From: Halodesulfovibrio aestuarii DSM 17919 = ATCC 29578
Lineage (GTDB): Bacteria; Desulfobacterota; Desulfovibrionia; Desulfovibrionales; Desulfovibrionaceae
DNA length: 64,000 nucleotides
Assembly: GCF_000384815.1 (NCBI RefSeq)
Contig: NZ_ARQF01000020.1
Location: 186,001 to 250,000 of the forward strand
Direction of reading: 5' to 3'
The position numbers and the translations under genes are program-made. The stretch's first letter is position 1. Every line of letters begins with the position of its first letter. The notes beneath the pieces were generated by a model. That model made no database searches, was not told the origin of the DNA, and saw nothing but the letters and a program-made list of their open reading frames with translations. This document shows, in pieces, positions 15,650 to 25,476 of the stretch.

Positions 15650-16507
15650 ATGAATACGAAGAAAGTACATATTCGCGAGCAGATAGCGCAGACACAACGG
15701 TACATAGAGGAACACCTTGATTCAAATATTCCTCTTGAATCTCTGGCAGCATCATGCGGATATTCCGCACTCTATTTTCACTCTATTTTTACAGGAATAG
15801 TCGGTGAAGGAGTAAAAGAATATCAACGCCGCCTGCGTCTACAGCGTGCAGCGAACCAGCTACTTTTCTCCGAAACATCACTCATAGATATTGCTCTGGA
15901 CACAGGGTACGAATCGCAAGAAGGATTTTCGCGCGCATTCAAAAAACGGTTCAACTTCTCACCACTACAATTCAGAAAACTACAGCCAAACTATGGTTCT
16001 TTATCTGGAGGCAAATTAATGAATACTGTCATGCCACAATCTGCACCAAAAATATCTATCAAAACCTGTGCACCCATAACCGTAGCAGCGGTGCGCCATA
16101 TAGGTCCCTACAGCGAGTGCGAAGTTGCTTTCTCCACTCTCTGCACATGGGCACGGAAACACGGTCTCTACGGCACATTCAGACAAGTCATAGGCATAAC
16201 ACACGACGACCCGCGGACAACGCCAGCGGAAAAACTCCGGTATGACGCCTGCATGGAGATCCCAAACGACTTTGAAGTCTCAAACGAAGTGCAAAAGTAC
16301 ACCATCTCTGGTGGACGCTACGCATGCTGCACCCACAAAGGGTCATACCGCAACATAGCCAAAACGTTTGCAGCTATACTGGGTAGCTGGTTCCCCGATT
16401 CCGGCGAAAATCTCACAAACAATCCACCGCTCGAAATTTACCTCAACTCGCCTTCCAATACCCCTGAAGATGAACTGCTTACGGAATTACGGATTCCGCT
16501 AAGATAA
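15650..16507 (+). CDS. AraC-family regulator with GyrI-like effector domain
   Basis: 285 residues from ATG 15650. Residues 8-110 contain the two helix-turn-helix motifs of AraC (LESLAASCGYSALYFHSIF and LIDIALDTGYESQEGFSRAFKKRFNFSP). From about 125 a GyrI/Rob-type small-molecule-binding domain follows (AVRHIGPYSECEVAF ... YDACMEIP ... GGRYACCTHKGSY). Proteins of this plan (SbmC/Rob-like) sense hydrophobic or drug-like ligands. It lies 106 bases after cbiF; any regulation of the cbi genes is speculative. Confidence 0.9.
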   Translation: MNTKKVHIREQIAQTQRYIEEHLDSNIPLESLAASCGYSALYFHSIFTGIVGEGVKEYQRRLRLQRAANQLLFSETSLIDIALDTGYESQEGFSRAFKKRFNFSPLQFRKLQPNYGSLSGGKLMNTVMPQSAPKISIKTCAPITVAAVRHIGPYSECEVAFSTLCTWARKHGLYGTFRQVIGITHDDPRTTPAEKLRYDACMEIPNDFEVSNEVQKYTISGGRYACCTHKGSYRNIAKTFAAILGSWFPDSGENLTNNPPLEIYLNSPSNTPEDELLTELRIPLR

Positions 16508-16939
16508 GCTGTCTTCGAAAGCTGTTGCCTTCGGCGAGTCTACGACGCTTTTTTATGTCTCCGACATTTGCCTCCGGCGGATTACGCCCCCTGTTACACT
16601 GTCGCTATCTATAATCACTCATTCTTCGAGAACAGCTACCGCTTTGAAAAAGTGCTTTTTAAGAATCTCCTAAAAAATTTACATACGAAAAACATCCATT
16701 AGTTCCAGTTTTCGCACGGCTTATACCCCACTGACTTTCCACGAAAAAGGCTGCCCTACATGTAAGGCAGCCTTTTTATTATCAGAAAGGTAATGAAGCT
16801 CAAGCCGCGAAGCTCTATAAACAACGAACCAAGCTCGCAGTTAAAAGTCTTTGGAGATTTTTAAGAACCTTTCTACAGAGAAGGTCTTAATGCCCTGCTG
16901 GTAAGCGCCGTCGGAACCAACAATATATCGCAACCTGAC
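16508..16939. other. 432-bp convergent intergenic region with dispersed repeat
   Basis: No gene. Bases 16551-16610 share a pattern with 21155-21207 (T-run, TCTCCGAC, then GTTACACTGTCGC); both copies follow a plus-strand gene. A bidirectional terminator lies at 16744-16777. Confidence 0.45.
16744..16777. terminator. Bidirectional terminator
   Basis: AAAAAGGCTGCC (16744-16755) pairs with GGCAGCCTTTTT (16766-16777). Located between the AraC gene (plus) and mqnA (minus), it can end both. Confidence 0.85.
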
Positions 16940-17785
16940 TCAACACTGATGCGAATAGAATTCAAGCTCCGGCACTGATGGGATTTCCTTTGCTTCTGCA
17001 AGACGTTTAAAGAACAGGCGTAACCCCTTTTGTTCTTCCTCGCCGAGGTCATAAACAAGGCTCTGGAAATACTGGGTCAACCCTTCTGTATCCATATACC
17101 CTGCTTTTTCTGCAAGCCCGATTACTTGTTCAATATTCTCATCACCCCAGTTCTTTGCATTTCTGAAAAGTTCTGCAGGATCTTGAGTGAAACAACCGGA
17201 TTCGACAGATTTTCGAGAGACTATCCAGACGCCGAAAATAAAGGGAAGTCCTGTCCATTCGCGCCATGCTTCACCGAGATCAAGACGATACGGGTAACGG
17301 TCGTCATTTCTGAGTCGTAATGCTTCGTCACCGATACAGAGGGCGGCTGTCGGCAGGTCACCTTGATCAATAAAATCGGATACGGAGCCAGTTTTATAAG
17401 ATACATCAAGCTTCAGACAATCCCGGAACAGCATACGCAGGAGCGCTGCTGACGTATGAGACTGCGCTGTTGTAAGAATTTCTTCCCCGCCAAGCTCAGA
17501 TATGGGTTTCTGGCTTATGAGCAGCACACTCATAACTGGTCCGGCACTGCCTATAGCAATATCTGGCAGAAGAAAATATTTTTCAGGATGCCGTGCATAT
17601 TCAAAAGAAGAACAGGAAGAAACGTCCAGATTCCCTGCATCCATCTGCTCGTTCAGTTCTGCCGGAGTTCCGTATACGAGATCAAAATTTTCTCCAAGCA
17701 AACCGGTTTCCAGCGGATGATAGATTGGTAGCACGTTCAAATAACGAATACGTCCTACCCGCAATTTTTTTAACGACTTCTGCAC
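16940..17785 (-). CDS. mqnA: Chorismate dehydratase (futalosine menaquinone pathway)
   Basis: 281 residues with a periplasmic-binding-protein-like fold but no signal peptide. The start VGRIRYLNVLPIYHPLE and the segment DVSSCSSFEYARH are typical of MqnA. It dehydrates chorismate to 3-enolpyruvylbenzoate, the first step of the pathway. GTG start at 17785 with AAGGA 10 bases upstream, 3 bases after mqnC. Last of the minus-strand operon mqnE-mqnC-mqnA. Confidence 0.93.
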   Translation of the reverse strand: MQKSLKKLRVGRIRYLNVLPIYHPLETGLLGENFDLVYGTPAELNEQMDAGNLDVSSCSSFEYARHPEKYFLLPDIAIGSAGPVMSVLLISQKPISELGGEEILTTAQSHTSAALLRMLFRDCLKLDVSYKTGSVSDFIDQGDLPTAALCIGDEALRLRNDDRYPYRLDLGEAWREWTGLPFIFGVWIVSRKSVESGCFTQDPAELFRNAKNWGDENIEQVIGLAEKAGYMDTEGLTQYFQSLVYDLGEEEQKGLRLFFKRLAEAKEIPSVPELEFYSHQC

Positions 17786-17788
17786 GGG

Positions 17789-18901
17789 CTAAGCTTCCTT
17801 ATCTTCGACAAGTGAGTAGTCCATAGTACGCTGCTTTGGAGTAAATCCAGCAGCTTCAACAATGGAATGAATTTCCTCACGAGTAAGACGGAAAGAAGTA
17901 CCTGCCGCCGCAACAACGTTTTCTTCAATCATCAATGAACCGAAATCATTTGCACCGTAGGAAAGAGAAAGCTGTGCAATCTCCGGTCCCATTGTAACCC
18001 ATGATGCCTGAATGTTGTCGATGTTATCGAGAACAATTCGGGACATAGCAAGCACACGAAGATAACCGGCACTAGGTTCAGGAAGGCAAGAAATATTGGT
18101 ATTCCCCGGCTGGAAGGTCCAAGGGATAAAGGCAGTAAAACCGTTGGTTCTGTCTTGCACTTCACGTACTGCAAACAGATGCTCGATGCGGTCTTCCGGC
18201 TTTTCTTCATGTCCGAACATCATAGTCGCAGTTGTATTCAACCCTTGGTAGTGAGCTTCTTCCATCACGGCTAGCCAACGCGTTGCGCTGCATTTGTTAG
18301 GAGAAACACGTTTACGAACTTCATCGACAAGAATTTCAGCACCGCCCCCCGGAATAGAATCGAGACCGGCAGCACGAAGACGCGCTATAACATCTTTCAC
18401 GAGCAATTGCTCATTTTCCGCAAAAAACACAATCTCCGGCGGAGAGAACGCGTGCACGTGAATAGAAGGATACGTATCTTTAATCCAGCGAATCATATCC
18501 TCGTAAAATTCCATGGTCAGGTCAGGATGATGCCCGCCCTGCATAAGAATCTGAGTACCACCGAGAGCGATGGTTTCCTCGATTTTCTGACCAAGTTCTT
18601 CACGACTGATGACATAACCACCGTCAGTCTCGGCTTTTTCCGGTGCAACAAAAAATGCACAGAAGCGACATGCACAGCTGCAAATGTTGGAATAATTGAT
18701 ATTGCGGTCAGCCACATATGTCACAACCCGCTCAGGATGTTTTGCAAAACGTACGTTGTTTGCAAGGTATGCAAGAGTATGCAAGCTTGCTTCGTTATAC
18801 AGAACACTCGCCTCACCCTGATCAATACGGGCACCACGAAGCACCTTTTTAGAAACTTCGACTACGGCGTCACTTTCATGAAATGGACTATGAACAAACA
18901 T
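17789..18901 (-). CDS. mqnC: Cyclic dehypoxanthinyl futalosine synthase (radical SAM)
   Basis: 370 residues. Radical SAM cluster motif CSCACRFCAFF (CxxxCxxC) near residues 76-86, followed by a TIM-barrel domain (ILMQGGHHPDL, SIPGGGAEILVDEVR). It cyclises dehypoxanthine futalosine in menaquinone synthesis. AGGAGG 7 bases upstream overlaps the end of mqnE, indicating translational coupling. Confidence 0.94.
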   Translation of the reverse strand: MFVHSPFHESDAVVEVSKKVLRGARIDQGEASVLYNEASLHTLAYLANNVRFAKHPERVVTYVADRNINYSNICSCACRFCAFFVAPEKAETDGGYVISREELGQKIEETIALGGTQILMQGGHHPDLTMEFYEDMIRWIKDTYPSIHVHAFSPPEIVFFAENEQLLVKDVIARLRAAGLDSIPGGGAEILVDEVRKRVSPNKCSATRWLAVMEEAHYQGLNTTATMMFGHEEKPEDRIEHLFAVREVQDRTNGFTAFIPWTFQPGNTNISCLPEPSAGYLRVLAMSRIVLDNIDNIQASWVTMGPEIAQLSLSYGANDFGSLMIEENVVAAAGTSFRLTREEIHSIVEAAGFTPKQRTMDYSLVEDKEA

Positions 18902-18903
18902 GC

Positions 18904-20028
18904 CTACGCCTCCTGCTTAGCATTAACTGGCTTAAAGAAACTGTTGCGCCGTACCGGATTAAAGCCGGAACGAACAATCATCTCTTCGAGTTGCGGGATC
19001 GTCATAGCCTGATCTGACTGCGCTCCTGCATCGTGACCAATTTTTTCTTCAACAATAGTTCCGTCCATATCATCAGCACCAAAGTGCAGCGCAACCTGAG
19101 CAAGCTTGACGCCGAGCATCACCCAATATGCTTTAATATGAGGAATATTATCGAGCATGAGACGGGAAATAGCGATAGTACGGAGCTTATCAAGTCCAGT
19201 ATGCTTACCTTCGCGTTCTTCAGGCAATTCAAGCATGCTGTTTTCTGTGAGGAATGGAAGGGGAATAAAACAGGAGAAGCCGGCAGTTTCATCCTGCAGT
19301 TTGCGCAATCTATCAAGATGATCCAAACGATCATCAATTGATTCAAGATGTCCGAACAACATGGTACAGTTTGAGGTAATTCCAAGAGTATGTGCTTCAC
19401 GAGCTACTCTCAGCCACTCATCAGCTGTTGCTTTTCTTGGACAAATTTTTTCACGAACTTCAGGTGCAAAAATTTCTGCGCCACCGCCCGGCATGGCTTC
19501 CAGGCCGACAGCTTTCAGGCGCTCAAGTACTTCCAGAGTAGAAATATTTTCAAGCTTAGCAAAATGGGCAATCTCTACCGCGGTAAATGCTTTAACAATA
19601 GTCTCTGGGTAGGTAGCTTTGATGCGTGCAATAGCCTCTTCAAAAAAGCTCAGTGGCAGCTTTGGATGACAGCCACCGACTATATGCACTTCATCATACG
19701 GAAGACCGTCTTTAGGATCGAGCTTAGTGATAATATCATCTATACTCAGACGAAATGCACCTTCCTGCTCATCTTTTTCTTTCTGGTAAGCACAAAAAAG
19801 ACAAGCGTTTACACAAACATTTGTGTAATTTACGTGACGATTAAGAACATAATATGTGGAATCCCCATGCATGCGAGTGCGCGCATGATGCGCCAAGGCG
19901 CCAAGGGCATTTATATCTTCACAGGCAAACAGTTCTCTTCCATCTTCAATGGACAGGCGCTCACCGTTCATAACCTTTTCAAATATACTGCCCAGTCCAA
20001 GACGAGCATAGTAACCAGCATCTAACAT
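18904..20028 (-). CDS. mqnE: Aminofutalosine synthase (radical SAM)
   Basis: 374 residues from ATG 20028, chosen for GGAG 9 bases upstream. Radical SAM motif CVNACLFCAY near residues 76-85 and AMPGGGAEIFAPEVREKICP further on. It joins 3-enolpyruvylbenzoate to SAM-derived adenosyl radical to make aminofutalosine. It is paralogous to MqnC, directly downstream, and divergent from mqnD, so the four structural mqn genes share one locus. Confidence 0.94.
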   Translation of the reverse strand: MLDAGYYARLGLGSIFEKVMNGERLSIEDGRELFACEDINALGALAHHARTRMHGDSTYYVLNRHVNYTNVCVNACLFCAYQKEKDEQEGAFRLSIDDIITKLDPKDGLPYDEVHIVGGCHPKLPLSFFEEAIARIKATYPETIVKAFTAVEIAHFAKLENISTLEVLERLKAVGLEAMPGGGAEIFAPEVREKICPRKATADEWLRVAREAHTLGITSNCTMLFGHLESIDDRLDHLDRLRKLQDETAGFSCFIPLPFLTENSMLELPEEREGKHTGLDKLRTIAISRLMLDNIPHIKAYWVMLGVKLAQVALHFGADDMDGTIVEEKIGHDAGAQSDQAMTIPQLEEMIVRSGFNPVRRNSFFKPVNAKQEA

Positions 20029-20318
20029 AATCACGGTCTCCAGATGTCTACTTAAACAACCACGCACCATACTTTATCGAAAGACAATATCCCGATGTCT
20101 TGTTGCTACCGCAGTATGAAAAACAAATCGAAACGTTCCAATTTACCTAACAATAAATACACCGTATAAAAGGCGTGCAGCAACACCTGCGTGTGGTCTT
20201 CGGCGGGCTGAGTATCTGCTTGCATGCGAGCTATGTCAACCGTAAGAATATACACAAACAAATCGTGCTACGTGCGTTATCTATAAAAAAAACGAACCCC
20301 TTACAACCCGAGGATTTT

Positions 20319-21155
20319 ATGCAATTAGAACTCGGCATATCTCCCTGCCCTAACGACACATGGATTTTCTATGCCCTTGCAAATAAGAAGATAGACCTTC
20401 CCTTCGATTTCACAATGTACATGGCAGACGTTGAAGATTTAAACGTCCGCGCACGCAAAGGTGATATCGCTGTAACTAAATTATCTGTAGCCTCCGTGAC
20501 AGATTGCCTCGACAAATACATCCTGCTTCGCACCGGTGGCGCACTCGGCAGAGGCTGCGGTCCAATTATTGTCACCAAGCAGGACACCTGTTTTCAGTCC
20601 GCCAGAGAAGCAGACAAGAAAATTGCAATCCCCGGAAAACTCACCACAGCAAACATGCTCCTTTCGCTTAACAATTCACTGAAAGGAGAACGAGTGGAAA
20701 TGCTTTTCGATGAGGTTATGCCGGCAGTGCAGGCTGGTACCGTAGACGCAGGTGTCGTTATCCATGAAGGACGCTTCACCTACGAAAATTTCGGGCTCAA
20801 AAAAGTACTCGACCTAGGTCAATGGTGGGAAAATACAACAAACCTGCCACTCCCACTCGGGGCAATCGCCGTTCGCCGTGATCTCGGAATGGACGTGGCT
20901 CGTCAACTGGAAAAAGCTATCCGCGCAAGCCTTGCCTACGTTCAGCAGAACCCGGAAGAAGCCACCGCGTACATTAAAGAACATGCGCAAGAAATGGACG
21001 ACAACGTCATCAAAGAACACATCGCAACCTTCGTAAACGAATTCTCTATGGAACTCGGTGCAGACGGCGAATACGCAATCCAGCTTCTGCTGGAAAAAGC
21101 CTTCGAAATCTCAGGCAAACCAATGCCTGACCTGCCAATCTTTGTGACGGACTAG
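20319..21155 (+). CDS. mqnD: 1,4-dihydroxy-6-naphthoate synthase
   Basis: 278 residues from ATG 20319 (GAGG 5 bases upstream). LGISPCPNDTWIFYAL at the N-terminus and GRGCGPIIV..., IPGKLTTANMLL and VIHEGRFTYENFGL are typical of MqnD, a binding-protein-fold enzyme that makes 1,4-dihydroxy-6-naphthoate. The frame is open further upstream but without similarity. It is divergent from mqnE across about 290 bases. Confidence 0.94.
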   Translation: MQLELGISPCPNDTWIFYALANKKIDLPFDFTMYMADVEDLNVRARKGDIAVTKLSVASVTDCLDKYILLRTGGALGRGCGPIIVTKQDTCFQSAREADKKIAIPGKLTTANMLLSLNNSLKGERVEMLFDEVMPAVQAGTVDAGVVIHEGRFTYENFGLKKVLDLGQWWENTTNLPLPLGAIAVRRDLGMDVARQLEKAIRASLAYVQQNPEEATAYIKEHAQEMDDNVIKEHIATFVNEFSMELGADGEYAIQLLLEKAFEISGKPMPDLPIFVTD

Positions 21156-21207
21156 TTTTTTTATTTTATCTCCGACGGCAGAGTATCCCGTTGCACTGTC
21201 GCAATCA
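21155..21207 (+). repeat. Dispersed 3'-flank repeat, copy 2
   Basis: Directly after the mqnD stop: T-run, ATTTTATCTCCGAC, then GTTGCACTGTCGCAATC. It resembles 16551-16610 after the AraC gene. Function unknown. Confidence 0.45.
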
Positions 21208-21282
21208 GGACTCTCCTAACAGCTTTTACTTGCGAGAGTAGCTCATCTTTTGCAATACCTCGCATACTCTTCTAAGAACAAA

Positions 21283-21320
21283 GAAAAGGCTGCCCTGCAT
21301 AATCAGGACAGCCTTTCTTA
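21283..21320. terminator. Bidirectional terminator
   Basis: AAAGGCTG-C-CCTG pairs with CAGG-A-CAGCCTTT across a 6-base loop, with A- and T-rich flanks. Between mqnD (plus) and the DMT transporter (minus). Confidence 0.8.
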
Positions 21321-21472
21321 TTAAAATCAGTGAAATTACGTCACGCAAATACAGTATTATCTTGTATTTTCAGCCTAATATTTTTTTCCAAAAGGGAACT
21401 GGGAAAACAACATTGCCAAAGGCAGTGTCGAAAAATAGCCAGAGCCCCGTCAACGTCTTTTCAAAAACTGAA

Positions 21473-22381
21473 TTACTCTTTGCTCCTAGCAACAGCCTGC
21501 TGTCCATATATTCCCATACCGATGGCAAAAAGGACAAGTGCCACACCGACAAGACCGTGGGTACCTGTAGGACGTTTAAAGAATATGACGTCCCATACGA
21601 AAGCAAGAGCAGGCTGTAAGAGCATCAGAAGCCCTGCAATGGCAGCCGGCAACTTCGGAAGTCCCTTGGATATAAATGCCCAGCCTATTCCTTGGCAAAA
21701 TACGCCATAAAGAATGAGGTAAAACCAATCGCTGACTGTTGGGATAACGAATGAATCACCTGTTGCCCCCATGGATACGCCGACACTTAGAGCTGTTATG
21801 AGAGAAATTATGCCCATGTTAGCAAACAAGGGCAGCTTTTTTTCTGTAAACTGCGATTGGCGTAAACAAATCAAATAACAAGAATAGGACACGGCCGTGA
21901 GAAATCCGAAAAGGAGTCCCCATAAAATATCTGAAGACACTTCGTGCAGGTCCAGACCAATAAGAAGGAATAAACCGATTACGGCTAACGGCAACGCTAC
22001 GATGAGCCGCTTGGATATTATTTCTTTAAAAAGAAGTGCACCAAATGCAGCCGTGGCAAAGACTTGCAGGTTACCCAGAATAGTTGCCAGCCCCGGCCCA
22101 ACGTAACCGATGGCGCGGTGCCAGCATTTAAGATCAAAAGCAAAAAATAGCCCTGCCAGTACCACCAGCCCCCATATACGAAGGGGGACAGAGAAACGTT
22201 CGCGCCTGATAAAAGAAATAATCATAAGGGTGATGCCACCAAACAATACGCGATAAAAGGCAGAACTGTCAGGAGACACGCTGGTTAAACGCACCAACAC
22301 TGGCGAAAAACTAATAATTAAGGCACCGATTGGTACTACAATATATGGCGAAGAAAAAAACGCCTTCAAACGCTGGAGCAC
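21473..22381 (-). CDS. DMT-family (EamA) transporter
   Basis: 302 residues from GTG 22381, whose first base is shared with the TAG stop of the upstream gene; AGGAGA lies 6 bases before it. Ten hydrophobic helices in two EamA repeats (first with FSPVLVRLTSVSPDSSAFYR, second with LFGFLTAVSYSCYLICLR). Such transporters export amino acids or metabolites; the substrate cannot be told. It is translationally coupled to the GGDEF-TPR gene. Confidence 0.9.
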   Translation of the reverse strand: MLQRLKAFFSSPYIVVPIGALIISFSPVLVRLTSVSPDSSAFYRVLFGGITLMIISFIRRERFSVPLRIWGLVVLAGLFFAFDLKCWHRAIGYVGPGLATILGNLQVFATAAFGALLFKEIISKRLIVALPLAVIGLFLLIGLDLHEVSSDILWGLLFGFLTAVSYSCYLICLRQSQFTEKKLPLFANMGIISLITALSVGVSMGATGDSFVIPTVSDWFYLILYGVFCQGIGWAFISKGLPKLPAAIAGLLMLLQPALAFVWDVIFFKRPTGTHGLVGVALVLFAIGMGIYGQQAVARSKE

Positions 22382-24786
22382 TACAATTCTCCTGCCTTCA
22401 CAAGCGCCTGATGCGCATCCTGTTTTTTGCCGCATGCTTCTAACGCACGGGCAAGCTGGAGCCATGCTCCTTTAAAATCCGGTCGCAATGCTGCTGCCTG
22501 TCTGGCAAGCACCTCTGCAATTTCAGGATCCTCTCCCCCATCCAGATAAATTCGCGCCATTAACTCCAGTGCAACCGCATCCTGTGGATTATAGAGTAAC
22601 GCCTGATGAAGATGTTCACGAGCTTTATCCGGATTGTCTTCCTTCATGCATAAGCGGGCAAAGTTACGCTCCACAAGAGGTTTATTTTCTTCCAAGGCAC
22701 GGGCACGTTCAAAGAACATACGCGCTGTGGAAAAATCGTTCTCCATTTCATTCACCTGTCCAAGGCGGATAATAGAGAAAAAATGCTTCTCATCATGCAA
22801 AAGGCAGTTGTCATAGTATTTGCGGGCAGCTTTAAAATTACCGAGAGTCTGCGATATATGACCGAGGTTATACAAAGCCATCACATCGTCTTCATCACGG
22901 GCAAGAGCACCTTCAAAATGCTTACGCGCCTCTTCCGGACGCCCTAACCCCGCGTAACACACTCCAAGAGAGTTCCACGCCATAGTATTATCTTCATCTG
23001 CAAGCAGCGCACGCTTATACTCTTCAATGGCACCAAAAGAGTCATTCTTGGAATACAGCTTGTCTGCACTGATGTTGAGCGCAAGCGAATCAAGAATCCC
23101 GACACGGGGAACAGGAAGCAACATGGCATATTCGAGCGCTTTCAAACAGCACTCCAACGCATCACCTTTACGATAATCGAGGTAAGGATAACAGAAAATA
23201 CCCACTGCCGCCTCGATCCCTAAATTTGTCAACAACCGTTCACACAGCTCGTTAAAAAGGATTTGCACAAACTCCGGCTTTCCTTCCGGATAGAAACAGA
23301 TAAGGGAGTTTAAACCATATCTGCCGCCAATCATATCATTACCCAAAATATCACGGCATTGCTGAGTTGCTTCCGCTAAAACCTGTTCCCCTGCACCACC
23401 TTGCACGTGCGGAATACGGGAAAGACGAATAAGCGCAAGCGCGAAAGAATCGGTCGCTTCCCGTTCTTTAGTGAATCGGGCAATAAAATCTCTGTGCTTG
23501 TAAAGCCCTGTGAGCGAATCAAGCTGTTCAGCCTCTTTATCCTTCTCAACTGTTACGCCAATGCCTTTTTCTTCCGGCAACAACTTGATGGTATCGGTTG
23601 GTTCCACTGCCCATGTAGGATCGCCCATATGCATAATCTCTGCAATAGAGTCTGCTTCACGAACCTCCATGAGCACAAGTTCACCTTTATAGAGAGGGTG
23701 TCTGTTAATGAGAGAATCTGCGGGGACGCCGTTGGCGTACGTGGAGTCATAATTATTTGACCAGATTGAAAAACGCTGCCCTTCGCGTGCGCCCATTGCC
23801 CCCCCCACATCAACCACTACACGGTTGACAGGAAGTACTTCACGAATAGTTCCACCTTCGTGCAACAAACGGTTAAAGCCAAGTACATGCGGAATAAGAA
23901 GAGATTCACCAAGACGTTTTGCTACACCTGCCCCGATACGTGATTTGCGGAGCAACAAGCGGCTTTGCTCTTCACTCTTCAGTTCAAACTGTGCGCCCTC
24001 AAAATCCTGAGGAAAAGCAGCATACCCTGCAGCTATATCAACGCCTACACGATGTTCTGTAATGCTATGAACTTTTTGAACAGACCGAAGAGTACGGACG
24101 GCTTCAGCTGCAATTTTTCTGCACGCGCTCGATGTACCGGCCGGTATAAGAATTGCGTATTCATAATCACCACTGCTGCACACAAAAGCCTGCTCCGGCG
24201 CGACAGATTTCAGGGAATCTGCAAACTGCACAGCCAACTCTTCTGCAAAGAGATGACCAAATTCTGTCTCAACAGAACGAAGACCTGAAAGATCAAGCAA
24301 CACGACACCGACGGTGGCACGATACTCTTCACTCCCTGCGGTACGCCGTTCTCCGGAAAGATGAAAGCCTTCACGGATCATGCTAATTTCACGGTTAGCT
24401 GCATGATGCAGATAGTCGCGGGTAAACAATCCGTTTTGCGCATTGGTTATGCTGGACTTTACGCCCTGAATCTTTTCAAGAGCCAGTGTTGCCACTGCCG
24501 GCAGAGTTGAAACCAGAGTCTTTGGCGCGCGAATGGTCACGCCTCTGGCCACAAATTGCCCGTAAAATTTATTATTCATGACAAGAGGGAGCAAAAGCTT
24601 TTTTTCTTTTGCATCCCATATAGCCTCAAGACTTTGTATTTTTCTAGGAAAATACAAACTGTACGATGAAAAATTGATAATAGATTTGATCGATTCAGCG
24701 AGTAGATGCTCATAGGTTATGAGATCATATCTGCTTAATTGTGTCCGCTCTGAATTCAGAATATCTATTTGCGTTTTCATAACCAT
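22381..24786 (-). CDS. Degenerate GGDEF-like and TPR protein
   Basis: 801 residues, soluble. Two GGDEF-type cyclase domains seem to be present (about 120-260 and 430-560): the first begins NGLFTRDYLHHAANREI and has SSGDYEYAI where GGDEF should be; the second begins DSLTGLYKHRDFIARF and has IGGRYGLNSL. Both lack the catalytic acidic pair, so they are unlikely to make c-di-GMP. From about 600 there are at least six TPR repeats (AWNSLGVCYAGLGRPEEARKHFEGAL and similar). A scaffold or c-di-GMP-responsive role is possible. ATG at 24786 or 24780; no clear ribosome-binding site. Confidence 0.8.
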   Translation of the reverse strand: MVMKTQIDILNSERTQLSRYDLITYEHLLAESIKSIINFSSYSLYFPRKIQSLEAIWDAKEKKLLLPLVMNNKFYGQFVARGVTIRAPKTLVSTLPAVATLALEKIQGVKSSITNAQNGLFTRDYLHHAANREISMIREGFHLSGERRTAGSEEYRATVGVVLLDLSGLRSVETEFGHLFAEELAVQFADSLKSVAPEQAFVCSSGDYEYAILIPAGTSSACRKIAAEAVRTLRSVQKVHSITEHRVGVDIAAGYAAFPQDFEGAQFELKSEEQSRLLLRKSRIGAGVAKRLGESLLIPHVLGFNRLLHEGGTIREVLPVNRVVVDVGGAMGAREGQRFSIWSNNYDSTYANGVPADSLINRHPLYKGELVLMEVREADSIAEIMHMGDPTWAVEPTDTIKLLPEEKGIGVTVEKDKEAEQLDSLTGLYKHRDFIARFTKEREATDSFALALIRLSRIPHVQGGAGEQVLAEATQQCRDILGNDMIGGRYGLNSLICFYPEGKPEFVQILFNELCERLLTNLGIEAAVGIFCYPYLDYRKGDALECCLKALEYAMLLPVPRVGILDSLALNISADKLYSKNDSFGAIEEYKRALLADEDNTMAWNSLGVCYAGLGRPEEARKHFEGALARDEDDVMALYNLGHISQTLGNFKAARKYYDNCLLHDEKHFFSIIRLGQVNEMENDFSTARMFFERARALEENKPLVERNFARLCMKEDNPDKAREHLHQALLYNPQDAVALELMARIYLDGGEDPEIAEVLARQAAALRPDFKGAWLQLARALEACGKKQDAHQALVKAGEL

Positions 24787-24963
24787 TTTTTATACATAGG
24801 TTACACCACAATGAAAAGCATCCGTTGCATTATGTCTTATTTTTCGGGTTGCTACGTCAACTTTTTCACTAACTGTACCTTGTGGTATTAAATAAAAAAA
24901 CACGCTACCAGAATAACTACGCACCATAACAAGCTGTAGTATAAAATAAAATAAGGAGACAGC

Positions 24964-25476
24964 ATGTCCAATCCTGTTCTTACAGCATTACGAGAACGTC
25001 GCAGCATACGCAAGTATACGGATCGTGAAGTTAGCCGTGAAGAGATTACTGCCATGCTGGAAGCCGGTCGATGGGCTCCCAGCGGCAAAAACAATCAACC
25101 TTTCCGTTTTATTGCTATCCGCCGGAATGATCCACGAATTGACGGATTAGCAGATTGCACGATCTACTCACATATCGTACATAATGCTGCTCTGATGATT
25201 GGCGTTTTTCTCGACAAAAGCAGCCTGTACCATGAACTAAAAGATCATCAGTCTGCTGGCGCTTGTGTCCAGAATATCATGCTTGCAGCACATTCCCTTG
25301 GTCTTGGCTCTGTATGGTTAGGACAAATGATGAATAATGCCGAACAGGTTCTTGATGTTCTCTCTCTCGATTCTGACAAATATGAATTCATAACTTTTAT
25401 TGCCATCGGCGAACCTGCGCAGGAGGGAACTGCCTCACGCAAACCGCTGAAAGATATTATGCTGGAGCAATTTTAA
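24964..25476 (+). CDS. Nitroreductase-family flavoprotein
   Basis: 170 residues. RRSIRKYTDREV, AGRWAPSGKNNQPFRF and GLGSVWLGQM are the FMN-binding segments of the nitroreductase fold. AAGGAG precedes the ATG. The family reduces nitro compounds, quinones or flavins with NAD(P)H. It is first in a plus-strand group of redox genes; the stop overlaps the next start (TAATG). Confidence 0.9.
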   Translation: MSNPVLTALRERRSIRKYTDREVSREEITAMLEAGRWAPSGKNNQPFRFIAIRRNDPRIDGLADCTIYSHIVHNAALMIGVFLDKSSLYHELKDHQSAGACVQNIMLAAHSLGLGSVWLGQMMNNAEQVLDVLSLDSDKYEFITFIAIGEPAQEGTASRKPLKDIMLEQF

